The notes under the pieces were generated by a model that worked only from the letters and a program-made list of their open reading frames with translations, ran no database searches and was not told where the DNA came from. This document shows, piece by piece, positions 53,624 to 62,114 of a stretch of DNA of 64,000 bases. Positions within the stretch are counted from its first letter, which is position 1, and each line of letters opens with the position of its first letter. Source of the DNA: Aureimonas frigidaquae (GTDB taxonomy: Bacteria > Pseudomonadota > Alphaproteobacteria > Rhizobiales > Rhizobiaceae); the NCBI RefSeq assembly GCF_001463905.1, contig NZ_BBWR01000003.1, forward strand, positions 248,001 to 312,000. The letters are read 5' to 3'. A program made the position numbers and the translations under genes.

Positions 53624-55018
53624 ATGTCGCTGGAACGTGTCCTGGCCTGCCTGGATGCCAATCTGGACCAATCGGTCGAACGGCTGAAGGACCTGATCCG
53701 CATTCCCTCCATATCGACCGATCCGGCCTATGCGGATGCCTGCCGCAAGGCCGCGCAATGGCTTGCCGACGATCTGTCGGGGCTTGGATTTTCGGCCTCG
53801 CTGCGCGATACGCCGGGTCACCCGATGGTCGTCGCTCATCATGACGGCGCCGGCCCGGACGCGCCGCATGTCCTCTTCTACGGCCATTACGACGTGCAGC
53901 CGGTGGATCCGCTCGAACTCTGGACGAGCGATCCCTTCGAAGCCACCGTCGTGACCGGACCGGACGGCAGCCGGCGCATCACCGGCCGCGGCTCGGCCGA
54001 CGACAAGGGTCAGCTCATGACCTTTGTCGAGGCATGCCGCGCTTTCATTGCAGAGACCGGGACGCTGCCCTGCCGCGTCACCATCTTCCTGGAAGGGGAG
54101 GAGGAATCCGGCTCGCCCTCCCTGATCCCGTTCCTCGACGCGCATCGCGACGAACTCGCAGCCGATATCGCCCTCGTCTGCGACACCAATATGTGGGACC
54201 GGGACACGCCGGCCATCGCCACCGGGCTGCGCGGACTGGTGGGGGAGGAGGTGATCATCCACGCCGCGTCGATGGATCTGCATTCGGGCTATTATGGCGG
54301 AGCGGCCGCCAATCCCATCCATGTCCTGGCCCGTATCCTGGCCGATCTGCACGATGCTGACGGCCGTGTCACGCTGCCGGGCTTCTATGACGGCGTTGCC
54401 GAGCTGCCGGACGAGGTTCGTAACCTCTGGAACGCATTGGATTTTTCGGAAGCCGATTTCCTCGGCACGGCCGGCCTGTCGGTTCCCGCCGGAGAAAAGG
54501 GACGATCGGTGCTGGAACAGGTCTGGGCGCGGCCGACGGCGGAGGTCAACGGCATCGAGGGCGGCTATACGGGCAAGGGATTCAAGACGGTCATTGCGGC
54601 GCAGGCCCGTGCCAAGGTCTCGTTCCGGCTCGTCTTCGACCAGGATCCTGCTGCGGTGCGGGCCAGCTTTCGTGCGTTTGTCACGGAACGTCTGCCGGCC
54701 GACTGCCGGGTGGAGTTCCACGAGCATGGTGGCTCGGGCGCGATCCAGCTGCCGTTCGATTCCCCCGTCCTGGCAACGGCGCGCCAGGCGCTGGGCGACG
54801 AATGGCCAAAACCGGCCGTCATGATCGGGATGGGCGGATCGATCCCGGTGGTTGGTGAATTCAAGCGAAGGCTCGGCGTATCCTCGCTCCTGATCGGCTT
54901 CGGCCTCGGGGACGACCGGATCCACTCGCCGAACGAGAAGTACGAGATGACGTCATTTCACAAGGGTCAGCGCTCGTGGGCGCGGCTTCTCGACCTGATG
55001 GGCCGCCAGGGCGCTTGA
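53624..55018 (+). CDS. M20/M25/M40-family metallopeptidase (dipeptidase)
   Basis: A 464-residue zinc peptidase. Metal motifs in order are VLFYGHYDVQP (His), GRGSADDKGQ (bridging Asp), FLEGEEESGSPS (general base Glu-Glu) and a later Asp in CDTNMWDRD. The dimerisation domain inserts after YYGGAAANPIHVL, and the late part has GFGLGDDRIHSPNEKYEM with the last His. It hydrolyses dipeptides or acyl-amino acids. GGAAGG lies 8 bases before the chosen ATG; the frame opens 16 codons earlier without similarity. Confidence 0.92.
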   Translation: MSLERVLACLDANLDQSVERLKDLIRIPSISTDPAYADACRKAAQWLADDLSGLGFSASLRDTPGHPMVVAHHDGAGPDAPHVLFYGHYDVQPVDPLELWTSDPFEATVVTGPDGSRRITGRGSADDKGQLMTFVEACRAFIAETGTLPCRVTIFLEGEEESGSPSLIPFLDAHRDELAADIALVCDTNMWDRDTPAIATGLRGLVGEEVIIHAASMDLHSGYYGGAAANPIHVLARILADLHDADGRVTLPGFYDGVAELPDEVRNLWNALDFSEADFLGTAGLSVPAGEKGRSVLEQVWARPTAEVNGIEGGYTGKGFKTVIAAQARAKVSFRLVFDQDPAAVRASFRAFVTERLPADCRVEFHEHGGSGAIQLPFDSPVLATARQALGDEWPKPAVMIGMGGSIPVVGEFKRRLGVSSLLIGFGLGDDRIHSPNEKYEMTSFHKGQRSWARLLDLMGRQGA

Positions 55019-55297
55019 GGCATCGACCAACCGTGCCTGGGCGCATCGCTGCAAGGCGGTGTGCCCCTCTACTTCGAGGTCGTGACCGAGCGAATAAATC
55101 ATGCTCTTTCGTTCGCACAACATGCGCTGGTGAAGCGCGGTCACGAGCTCGGGTGGAGCATGCCGTCCGACGAGTTCGTCTATGGTCGTGTCGATCGCCT
55201 GATTGACGGCGGCTGCGATGCACAGGCCTTGTCCAATGACGCCGTGGAGCGCTGCATCATCGTAAACTGCCAAGATCCAGTTCTGAATGATCTGCAT
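54953..55297 (-). CDS. Hypothetical helical protein (tentative)
   Basis: A 114-residue frame starting MQIIQNWILAVYDDAALHGV, with a further long helical pattern (AAVNQAIDTTIDELVGRHAPPELVTALHQRML) and a basic tail. Its last 66 bases run antisense to the end of the peptidase gene. I recognise no family, and there is an overlapping unassigned frame on the + strand (55061-55618). The DNA just upstream is strongly AT-rich, suggesting acquired sequence. Confidence 0.35.
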   Translation of the reverse strand: MQIIQNWILAVYDDAALHGVIGQGLCIAAAVNQAIDTTIDELVGRHAPPELVTALHQRMLCERKSMIYSLGHDLEVEGHTALQRCAQARLVDASSALAAHQVEKPRPRALTLVK

Positions 55298-56150
55298 ATC
55301 GCAAGAATAGTTGATAATTGCTCTCAGCATAGCGCCACAAGATGTTATTTGGATAGTTACTGTTGTGCTCTTATGACGATTTTAGATTGCAGTGCAAAGT
55401 GCGACATAACGACGCAAACAACTTTTAATTGTTTGCCTGCCTTGTTAATTTGTGGAACTAGGAGCGGTGATTGTGGTAATTTCCACAGTCATTGGCATCC
55501 AACAGGTTTTGCAGCACAAGCTGCAGGAAGACGGATGCTCTGTTCCCGACATCATTCTACGAACGGACGCGCCGTCAATCTGACCATCATCGTCGTGACG
55601 ATGAGCAGGCTTGCTTAGCATGATGAGGAAGTGCTGCAGGCCTTCAATGATGCCGGCGGTACGCCATGTCGGCCCGGACATCGCTCGCCGTGTTGGCCTG
55701 ATCGGGGACGCTCGCCGGTTGCGCTCGGTGGTGGCCGGCTGCGCTGGTCATGATGATGCGTCGGATAAAGCCATGTTTACGGTCGATCGAGACATGCTCG
55801 TACCCAAATTCTGAAACGGCGCTTCCGGCCCTTCCCTTCGCGCCGTCCACCTTTGGCCCGTTTCAGCATCCCGCGGACATCGCGATCCTTCCGCGCGAGC
55901 CTCAATTACCCTGCCGGAGCGCGTGTCATAAGTTCTGTCCGCCATTGGCTGACGGGGGCCAGACGTGCTTCGGAACCGTCTTGGCGCATAGCGAAAAACG
56001 CCAGCCGTGGCCGATTGGCGAACCTCACGGCGCCCACTTCGCAATCAAAGCCGGCCGCGCGCAGGTCTCCCGACAACGATTCGGCTGCCAGGCAAGGCGC
56101 AGAGCGGGTTCGACGTTGCCCTACTCGCCGTGACCAGAATGCAAGCGGTC
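55019..56150. other. Mosaic, AT-richer stretch with mobile-element debris
   Basis: About 1.1 kb between the peptidase and autotransporter genes. From about 55270 to 55640 the base composition is visibly lower in GC than the rest of the window, and no good gene is present. A decayed IS5-family transposase follows (separate entry). The part from 55900 to 56150 holds only short frames on both strands, none recognised. Confidence 0.6.
55644..55900 (-). pseudogene. Decayed IS5-family transposase fragment
   Basis: Read on the - strand, one frame gives FGYEHVSIDRKHGFIRRI, then HHRAQPASVPDQANTASDVR and ADMAYR. This corresponds to the IS5-family catalytic segment (FGYKNHVSIDRRHG...DxANTASDVWADTAYRS) around the second Asp, and lacks one residue in FGY(K)NH. 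The preceding ARKDRDVRGMLKRAKG lies in a different frame (about 55850-55900), so at least one frameshift has occurred. Both the start and the C-terminal Glu region are missing. No terminal inverted repeats were found. Confidence 0.7.
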
Positions 56151-59100
56151 TTAGAACGGAATCGCCAGTCCCATACGCGCGCCGACGGCGGTCGTCCCCT
56201 CTTCTTGAACATCGAACGTCCCCAACGCGCTCAGGGTCCAAGCGTCGATCCCGGCGATCGAAAAGCCTGCTTCGACCGTTCCGAACAGACCGTTGTCATA
56301 CGCGTTACTCCGGCTCGACGAGAAGACACCGACCCGACCGCCGACTTCCGGCGAAAGGCGCCATCCATTGTCCAGAACAATCCTGTAGCTCGCCCTCAGC
56401 CCGGCGCTGGCGCGCAGGTCGTCCTGCGTGAAGCCTTCGACGGCGACACGCGCCACGTCATTGCCCACGTCGAAATCATCGACCTTTTCGGTGAGATAGC
56501 TAAGCTTCACGCTCGGGCGGAATGTCAGTGGGCCGTAGCTGAGCAGTCCTTCCAGCTTCGTCGTTGCCATCAAACGGGTCGTGTCGAAGCTGCCCCCGAA
56601 CGCGCCCAGATCGACGTCGTTCCAACTGCGGCCGTAGAGCAGGCTGGCATCGAGATAGAGGCTCGGTGCAAGCCGGATGGAGGCGTACGGGCCGGTGAGC
56701 ATACCCGTCCCTTCAACATGCGTTCCGTTTCCGGGATCGGTCATCCGGTCCGAATGGACGGCCAGACCGAGAAGCATGTTGCTTGTCACGAGGTAATCGG
56801 CACCAGCGGACAGGAGGGAGAATGTTCCCCAGCCGTTGTTGTCGTTCGTCCCTCCGTTGTCCGGCCCGATCAACGTATCCGCACGGCCTGCCGAACCGCC
56901 CTGCTTATGCGCCAGGATCGTCCCTTCGAACCAGAAGTTGAACAACGGCATTGGCTGATCGCCTATGGCCGGGTCACCCACGCGACGCGCAGCGGCGAGT
57001 TGGGTCGTGCTGGTGGCCAAAGAAACGCCGACGCCGTTACCGCTCGGGGCGATCCTCAACGTGGCCCTTTCGCCTGAACGGTTGGCGAGATGGCGTTCGA
57101 TCAGTCCCGGCTCCTTGACGTGATTGGCAAGAAGGCTTTGACGGGCACCCACGAAGTCGCGCACGACTCGGTTGGCCTCTCCGGCGACGGCCTGGCGATC
57201 GAGTGCCACCGTGTAGCTGACGACGCCTGTGTTCGAGATGCCGAGCGCGCTCGTCAGGGTGTAGTCGATGGTCGCCGATCCCGTGAACAGCGGGTTCGGG
57301 GTGAACTTCAGGTAGAAGCCCTTGGGCCTCACGTCATCGAGCGCGGCCACCTCGCCCTCGATGATCTGAGCCGTGCCGGCATCGGCGGGCGTGACACGCC
57401 CGATCTCCGCCATCACGAAGGGACCGCCCGTGGCGCCTTCATTGAGGTACACGTTGGGAGGGGCGTCCCCCGGTGCCAGCGTCACCGCTTTGTCGGTCAC
57501 CGTCACGGCCCGCGGCTTGACCTTCAGTGTGTAGCTGGCCGAACTCGTCGCGCCACTGCTGTCCGTGACCGCGATGGTAAAGCTGTAGTCGCCCTCGGTG
57601 TTGGGCTTGAGCGGTCCGTTCAGCGCGCCGGTCGAGACGTTGAGGATCATGCCGTCCGGGAACGAGCCGGAGGCAACGCTGTAGATCTTCATTCCCGAGC
57701 CGCCGGCGGCCGAGATCGCCTGTTGGTACGGCTCGCCCGCCATGGCCGATGGAAGGGTGCCGGCCGGGGGCGTGAAGCCGAACACCGTATGCGTCGGCGC
57801 GACGGCGATGGTGTAGCTGGCCGATCCGGCGGTGCCGTTGGCGTCGGCGATGCTGACGTTGACGGTGTAGGAGCCGGCTGCCGTGGGCGTTCCGGAGAGG
57901 ACGCCGCCGGTGGACAGGATGACGCCGGGCGGCAGGCCGGTGGCCGAGTAGGTGTAGGGGCTGGCACCGCCTGAGGTGGTGAGGGTCTGGCTGTAGGCAG
58001 TGCCGACGGTAGCGCCCGGCAGTGCGCCGGAGGCCGGCGAGGGGGTCAGGATGATGGCCGGGACGGTGATGGTCACAGTTGCCGGCGCAGACGTGCCCGA
58101 TGTGTTGGCAGCGGTGTAGGTGAAGCTGTCGGAGCCAAAATAGCCTGGGGCGGGGGTGTAGGTGATCGAGGTGCCGGACGCCGTGGCCGTGCCGTGGCTG
58201 GGCTGGCTGGCGACGGCGACGGATGTCGCGGTGCCGCCGGTGATGCTGAGCGTGATGGGGTTGGCCGAGGAGTTGGCGGCGACCGTCGTGGAGACGGCGT
58301 TGGCCACGGGCGGCTGTGCGGCGACGGCGATGGTGTAGCTGGCCGATCCGGCGGTGCCGTTGGCGTCGGCGATGCTGACGGAGACGGTGTAGGAGCCGGC
58401 TGCCGTGGGCGTTCCGGAAAGGACGCCGCCGGTGGACAGGATGACGCCGGGCGGCAGGCCGGTGGCCGAGTAGGTGTAGGGGCTGGCACCGCCTGAGGTG
58501 GTGAGGGTCTGGCTGTAGGCAGTGCCGACGGTAGCGCCCGGCAGTGCGCCGGAGGCCGGCGAGGGGGTCAGGATGATGGCCGGGACGGTGATGGTCACAG
58601 TTGCCGGCGCAGACGTGCCCGATGTGTTGGCAGCGGTGTAGGTGAAGCTGTCGGAGCCAAAATAGCCTGGGGCGGGGGTGTAGGTGATCGAGGTGCCGGA
58701 CGCCGTGGCCGTGCCGTGGCTGGGCTGGCTGGCGACGGCGACGGATGTCGCGGTGCCGCCCGACAGGGCAAGAGCGATTGCATTCGCGGTGCTGTTGGCA
58801 GCGACCGTGGTCGTTACCGATCCAGCCGTCGGTGCCTGGGCCTGGGCAGTACCTGCGCATGCCATTGTAATCGTAGCGCGACCCGTAGAGCCATATGCAC
58901 CGTTAGCGTATACTGAATAATAGTCTGAGGTCGTTTGAACCGTATACTCTACGTTGGAAACGTTAATCTCAGCTCCGATCGATGAGGCCTGATTTATAAG
59001 GTAGTTCCCGGATAATTCTAAAATTAAACCTCCGGTAAAATTTGGATCTGACGTCAAAGTTCCAGATGTCTGAACGCTATAGATAATTTTCTGACCGGCC

Positions 59101-59309
59101 ACAAACCGAAGATTGTTGACTGCGTAGTAGTCAGTGCTTCCGTCAACGAATGTTCTGTTGTTTAAGTTGGCTGCGATGGCCGTGCAGCCATCCGCTGCCG
59201 CAAAGGCGGCAGATGGAAAGAATAAGCACAGCGCAAGCATAAGCAGCGCAGCTCCACGATCGGACACCTTGATGCGAAGCGTCGCACGCGTATCGCGGAA
59301 CTTTAACAA
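56151..59309 (-). CDS. Autotransporter adhesin-like protein with repeated Ig-like modules
   Basis: A 1052-residue type V-secreted protein. The signal peptide has a long basic start and core AALLMLALCLFFPSAAFA. An N-terminal domain (about 40-155) is followed by pairs of Ig-like modules: GYFGSDSFTYTAANTSG (Big/cadherin-like) and a putative-Ig module with GLPPGVILSTGGVLSGTPTA. A linker and a C-terminal autotransporter beta-barrel (about 770-1052) follow, starting near FWFEGTILAHKQGG and ending in F. The start is TTG with GGAG six bases upstream; an ATG at 59240 would cut into the signal peptide. Residues about 184-329 and 358-503 are encoded by an almost identical 440-bp duplication. Likely a surface adhesin or passenger-bearing barrel protein. 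Confidence 0.85.
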   Translation of the reverse strand: MLKFRDTRATLRIKVSDRGAALLMLALCLFFPSAAFAAADGCTAIAANLNNRTFVDGSTDYYAVNNLRFVAGQKIIYSVQTSGTLTSDPNFTGGLILELSGNYLINQASSIGAEINVSNVEYTVQTTSDYYSVYANGAYGSTGRATITMACAGTAQAQAPTAGSVTTTVAANSTANAIALALSGGTATSVAVASQPSHGTATASGTSITYTPAPGYFGSDSFTYTAANTSGTSAPATVTITVPAIILTPSPASGALPGATVGTAYSQTLTTSGGASPYTYSATGLPPGVILSTGGVLSGTPTAAGSYTVSVSIADANGTAGSASYTIAVAAQPPVANAVSTTVAANSSANPITLSITGGTATSVAVASQPSHGTATASGTSITYTPAPGYFGSDSFTYTAANTSGTSAPATVTITVPAIILTPSPASGALPGATVGTAYSQTLTTSGGASPYTYSATGLPPGVILSTGGVLSGTPTAAGSYTVNVSIADANGTAGSASYTIAVAPTHTVFGFTPPAGTLPSAMAGEPYQQAISAAGGSGMKIYSVASGSFPDGMILNVSTGALNGPLKPNTEGDYSFTIAVTDSSGATSSASYTLKVKPRAVTVTDKAVTLAPGDAPPNVYLNEGATGGPFVMAEIGRVTPADAGTAQIIEGEVAALDDVRPKGFYLKFTPNPLFTGSATIDYTLTSALGISNTGVVSYTVALDRQAVAGEANRVVRDFVGARQSLLANHVKEPGLIERHLANRSGERATLRIAPSGNGVGVSLATSTTQLAAARRVGDPAIGDQPMPLFNFWFEGTILAHKQGGSAGRADTLIGPDNGGTNDNNGWGTFSLLSAGADYLVTSNMLLGLAVHSDRMTDPGNGTHVEGTGMLTGPYASIRLAPSLYLDASLLYGRSWNDVDLGAFGGSFDTTRLMATTKLEGLLSYGPLTFRPSVKLSYLTEKVDDFDVGNDVARVAVEGFTQDDLRASAGLRASYRIVLDNGWRLSPEVGGRVGVFSSSRSNAYDNGLFGTVEAGFSIAGIDAWTLSALGTFDVQEEGTTAVGARMGLAIPF
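57799..58238. repeat. 440-bp tandem duplication, copy 1
   Basis: This segment is nearly identical to 58321-58760, at a constant offset of 522 bp (174 codons, in frame). I saw only a few differences, e.g. an Asn/Ser codon change near 57850 and a G/A at 57897. It encodes one pair of Ig-like modules of the autotransporter. Confidence 0.9.
58321..58760. repeat. 440-bp tandem duplication, copy 2
   Basis: Second copy of the duplication at 57799-58238; the two are separated by 82 bp of less similar sequence. Near-identity including silent positions implies recent duplication or ongoing gene conversion. Confidence 0.9.
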
Positions 59310-60583
59310 TTTCTTCTCCGTCGAGCCATTTTATCAAGAAGTGGCAATTAGAGGGCGATAGTTTTGCCGATTGAGCCTTAGATCCGAGGTTTTCGAGGAC
59401 GGTTACGTGAATATCCGTGATACGTATTCTTATCGCCATCTTCCGTTGGGGGTACTCAGCCACAAGCTCCGCTCAAGTTCGTTACCCATCGTTCCGACCT
59501 TCCCGACATCGATATGAACCCGCCGATCTCGGTGTGGCGTAAACTCAATATCGATGTAGCCAGCGAGAGGCTTTCCAGTGAAAAACCTTTATCATGCAAA
59601 TGATATAAGTAGGTGATCATAATGCAACAGGCTCATGTCGAGTGACGTCGCCGGGAGCTGGTGGCAAACCGCAGCGCGGATATCCCCATCGGTACGATGT
59701 TCAATAGAGCCGCGGAAAACGGGAACGGCAGCCTTTATCGCAGTGCTCGGAGCCCGACATCGAAAGATGATACCGCTCCGATGTGATGGGCCCTTCTGCG
59801 GAAGAAGCGCCTGAGATATCGTCGCTGCCTGGTTCCCTGATCCTGATGATCGCCGGGCGACATTGAAGGCCGTATGGGGCTTGAGGAATGACGCGACGGA
59901 GGCGTCACGCTCCCTTCTGGCCACGCGAGCCTATCCGACCTTTGGTCTGAAGGTGCCAGCGCAAGCGACCTGCGTCATCTTCTGCCCGTTGCCGGCATGG
60001 CCGCCAGCATCACGTGCTTGTTTGAGCGTCAGCCAACGTTGGGTCTGGGGCCCGTTCTCGATCCGCGGACCCAGAGAAGCAGGGCGTTGACGCGAAACCA
60101 GGCGTTGCCCGTGGTGGCGATGGCTTGGAACGAGAAACCAGGCCTGCCGATGCCTGAATCACACGGCCTTGTTCAGGACGGGACGCCACCCGTGCTGGGC
60201 TGAGAGGATGCCAATGGGCGCTCACGCAAGCGCAGCGTCGGCCCTTGGATCCTGCCGGTGTTCAGAGTCCCGGCCCGCTTGGGCGCCCTGCGCGGGGCGA
60301 CCTTGAGCGTTGCGGCTAAAGGGCTGAGCGGCGCAGTGAGCGCGCGGCCATCGGCATCTATCAGGGCGATTGCGAAGCTGGCTTTTGGCAACGCTTTCAG
60401 CGATGGACATGCAAGCGGTGACCGAACACCTGTCCATGCCGAGCCACGTTCGTGTCTTCGGCCCGGTTCGGCTGGCCGCGGCCGCGGCGGCACGCAGGCG
60501 GCGTGCCGCAGTCCTCGACGTGCTTCTGTCGGGAGGCGAGGCACGCGCGCCCATGGCACAGGCGGCGGAATGAGCCGGGTTCG
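59310..60583. other. About 1.3 kb without a recognisable gene
   Basis: Between the autotransporter and MarR genes I find only short frames on both strands, none with a good ribosome-binding site or a known domain. The first ~300 bases (59310-59640) are AT-rich. The rest has normal GC but is broken by stops in every frame, suggesting degraded genes. A + strand frame at 60403-60573 (MQAVTEHLSMPSHVRVFGPV...) is the least unlikely candidate, but I do not call it. Confidence 0.5.
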
Positions 60584-61033
60584 CTAACGCCGGTCGCTGT
60601 CAGCCAGGCGTGACAATATGGTGTGGAGGTTGCGCCGCTCGGTCTGGCTGAGCCGTCCAAAGAACTGCTCCTCGCCTTCCGCCACGGCAACCTCGATGCC
60701 AGGCATGGAGTCGAGCCCCTTGGGGCTTACCGACAGCCAATGCGCCCGCCGGTCGTTCGTATCCGCCGTCCGGTCGATCAGCCCACGCTCCACCATCCGG
60801 TCCACCAGGCGCGAAACGCCGCCTCGGCTCATGTTCAGGCGCTCGGCCAAGGTGCTCGGCATCATGCGCCCGGCATCGACCAATTCGCACAGGACGAGCC
60901 ACTCGCCCGGCGCGATCGCATGCGGCAGAAGTTTGCGCCCCAGCACGCGCATGAGGCGGTCGCTGGCGCGGGCGAAGGACCGCCCGGCTGTTTCGGGGTT
61001 CTGGGACCCTTTGCTAGCCACTTGTCTGATCAC
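60584..61033 (-). CDS. MarR-family transcriptional regulator
   Basis: A 149-residue winged-helix regulator. The DNA-binding part is MMPSTLAERLNMSRGGVSRLVDRMVERGLI, the wing is DTNDRRAHWLSVSPKGL, and the dimerisation helix ends LHTILSRLADSDRR. The frame is open up to an ATG at 61228, but I prefer the GTG at 61033 because it gives the usual family length and a perfect -10 box (TATACT, 61081-61076 on the - strand) lies 36-50 bases upstream of it. It is not closely similar to the MarR pair at 13-14 kb. Target and ligand are unknown. Confidence 0.85.
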   Translation of the reverse strand: MIRQVASKGSQNPETAGRSFARASDRLMRVLGRKLLPHAIAPGEWLVLCELVDAGRMMPSTLAERLNMSRGGVSRLVDRMVERGLIDRTADTNDRRAHWLSVSPKGLDSMPGIEVAVAEGEEQFFGRLSQTERRNLHTILSRLADSDRR

Positions 61034-61781
61034 ATCAATGGTTCCCTGGGCATGTTCGCCCTCTGCATACCCGTCAGTATAAAAATGCCTTCTTGGAGGC
61101 CAAAACCCCAAGTTCCCTAAAAGGTGGTAACCCCATCCTAACAAGGCGAGGTACCGGTTGCCTCCGCACTCTTCCGATGGGTCGGAGCTTGCACTCCGCC
61201 ACTCTCCAAGGTGGAGGACGGCAACCATTCCGCCCAGCGTGCCGGTACGCCCCTCGGTTCAATTCCGGTCAAGCGGAACGGCACACTGTCTCGGTTGGCC
61301 GGGACCGCCGGCCGCGCCGCCTCGGACAAATCGACGCAGCCGACCGTCAACCTATCATGTCGTTTCGAGCCTTGCGACAAGGATGATTGCCCTCCGAACG
61401 CATAGTTAGGCACCCAACAAACGGCAGCAAGGGCAATCATCGTACGGCTTATGGCGATGGCGATCGCCGTGCAACCACTGGTGCTTCGGCCAGCGCTGGC
61501 GGCGATGGCCCCTGAATCCTGTCGGTGACTGCGCTGAAACATGGGCCTGACATCCCCTCTTGCCGATCGCGGGCGCGCAGCCTGGGCTGTAGCACGCATT
61601 CCGGTCCGGTGTCCGCCTGCATCAACACCGCCTGCGCCCGGGCGGCGGCGTTGCTGCAACACCCCATCCATTTTGGCGTGGGGTGATTCGCATTTGCGCC
61701 AAGCACGTGTTTGTGCTTGCTTGCCTGACATGTCATTATACCGGCACCGCAACTCCGCGGACCTTGCCCAAAAGGATACCC
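61034..61781. other. Long spacer between MarR and cold-shock genes
   Basis: About 750 bases between divergent genes. It contains a perfect 12-bp inverted repeat (61382-61393 and 61430-61441), and, nearer the cold-shock gene, a 6-bp inverted repeat AAGCAC/GTGCTT (61701-61718) and the palindrome TGACATGTCA (61726-61735). Frames exist on both strands (e.g. a possible leader-like MIALAAVCWVPNYAFGG at 61440 on the - strand), but none is convincing. A long cold-shock mRNA leader may lie at its right end. Confidence 0.45.
61382..61441. repeat. Perfect 12-bp inverted repeat
   Basis: GATGATTGCCCT (61382-61393) and AGGGCAATCATC (61430-61441) are exact reverse complements separated by 36 bases. It lies in gene-free DNA 340 bases upstream of the cold-shock gene. 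It could be a protein-binding site, an RNA hairpin or the end of a tiny mobile element. Confidence 0.6.
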
Positions 61782-61991
61782 ATGGCTACTGGTACTGTTA
61801 AATTCTTCAATGCCGACAAGGGGTTCGGCTTCATCACGCCGGATAATGGCGGACCGGACAACTTCGTCCACATCTCGGCATTGCAGAATTCCGGGATCGC
61901 ATCCCTGAAGGACGGCCAGAAGGTGTCCTACGACCTTGAAGCCGACCGGCGCGGCAAGGGCGACAAAGCGGTGAACATCAAGGTCCTCTAA
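61782..61991 (+). CDS. cspA: Cold-shock domain protein (CspA family)
   Basis: A 69-residue single OB-fold protein that binds single-stranded RNA/DNA and melts RNA structure. It opens [18 protein letters not shown] with RNP1 (KGFGFI); RNP2 is FVHISAL, and the ending is [22 protein letters not shown] sits before the ATG. The protein is probably an RNA chaperone in cold or general growth. Which of the several csp paralogues of an alphaproteobacterium this is cannot be told. Confidence 0.95.
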   Translation: MATGTVKFFNADKGFGFITPDNGGPDNFVHISALQNSGIASLKDGQKVSYDLEADRRGKGDKAVNIKVL

Positions 61992-62017
61992 GGGCTGGCG
62001 CGGTTTTGCACCGAATG

Positions 62018-62043
62018 AAGGGCGGCCCTAGGCCGCCCTTTTT
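62018..62043 (+). terminator. Rho-independent terminator of the cold-shock gene
   Basis: AAGGGCGGCC (62018-62027), a 3-base loop, GGCCGCCCTT (62031-62040) and a run of five T's (62039-62043). This is the clearest terminator in the window, 27 bases after the cspA stop. Confidence 0.9.
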
Positions 62044-62114
62044 GCTGCCCGGCCCGCCGGATGGGGCGGAGGGCAATCAGCATGGCCGTTACCGGCCTAT
62101 ACTGTGTCAACCCC

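Noticed and set aside
52907-54925. 672-codon - strand open frame opposite the YqaA-like and peptidase genes
   Set aside because: It crosses two well-supported genes and has shadow composition.
55061-55618. 185-codon + strand frame after the peptidase gene
   Set aside because: It lies in AT-rich mosaic DNA, is rich in Cys and Ser, shows no domain and overlaps a slightly more protein-like - strand frame.
61250-61285. GGTTCAATTCC resembling a tRNA T-loop
   Set aside because: The flanking bases do not form a full T-stem, and no matching acceptor stem, D-arm or anticodon arm is present within 80 bases upstream.
61138-61440. Possible secreted protein starting MIALAAVCWVPNYAFGG on the - strand
   Set aside because: The leader lacks a basic start, no ribosome-binding site is seen, and the frame overlaps the inverted repeat and the MarR upstream region.
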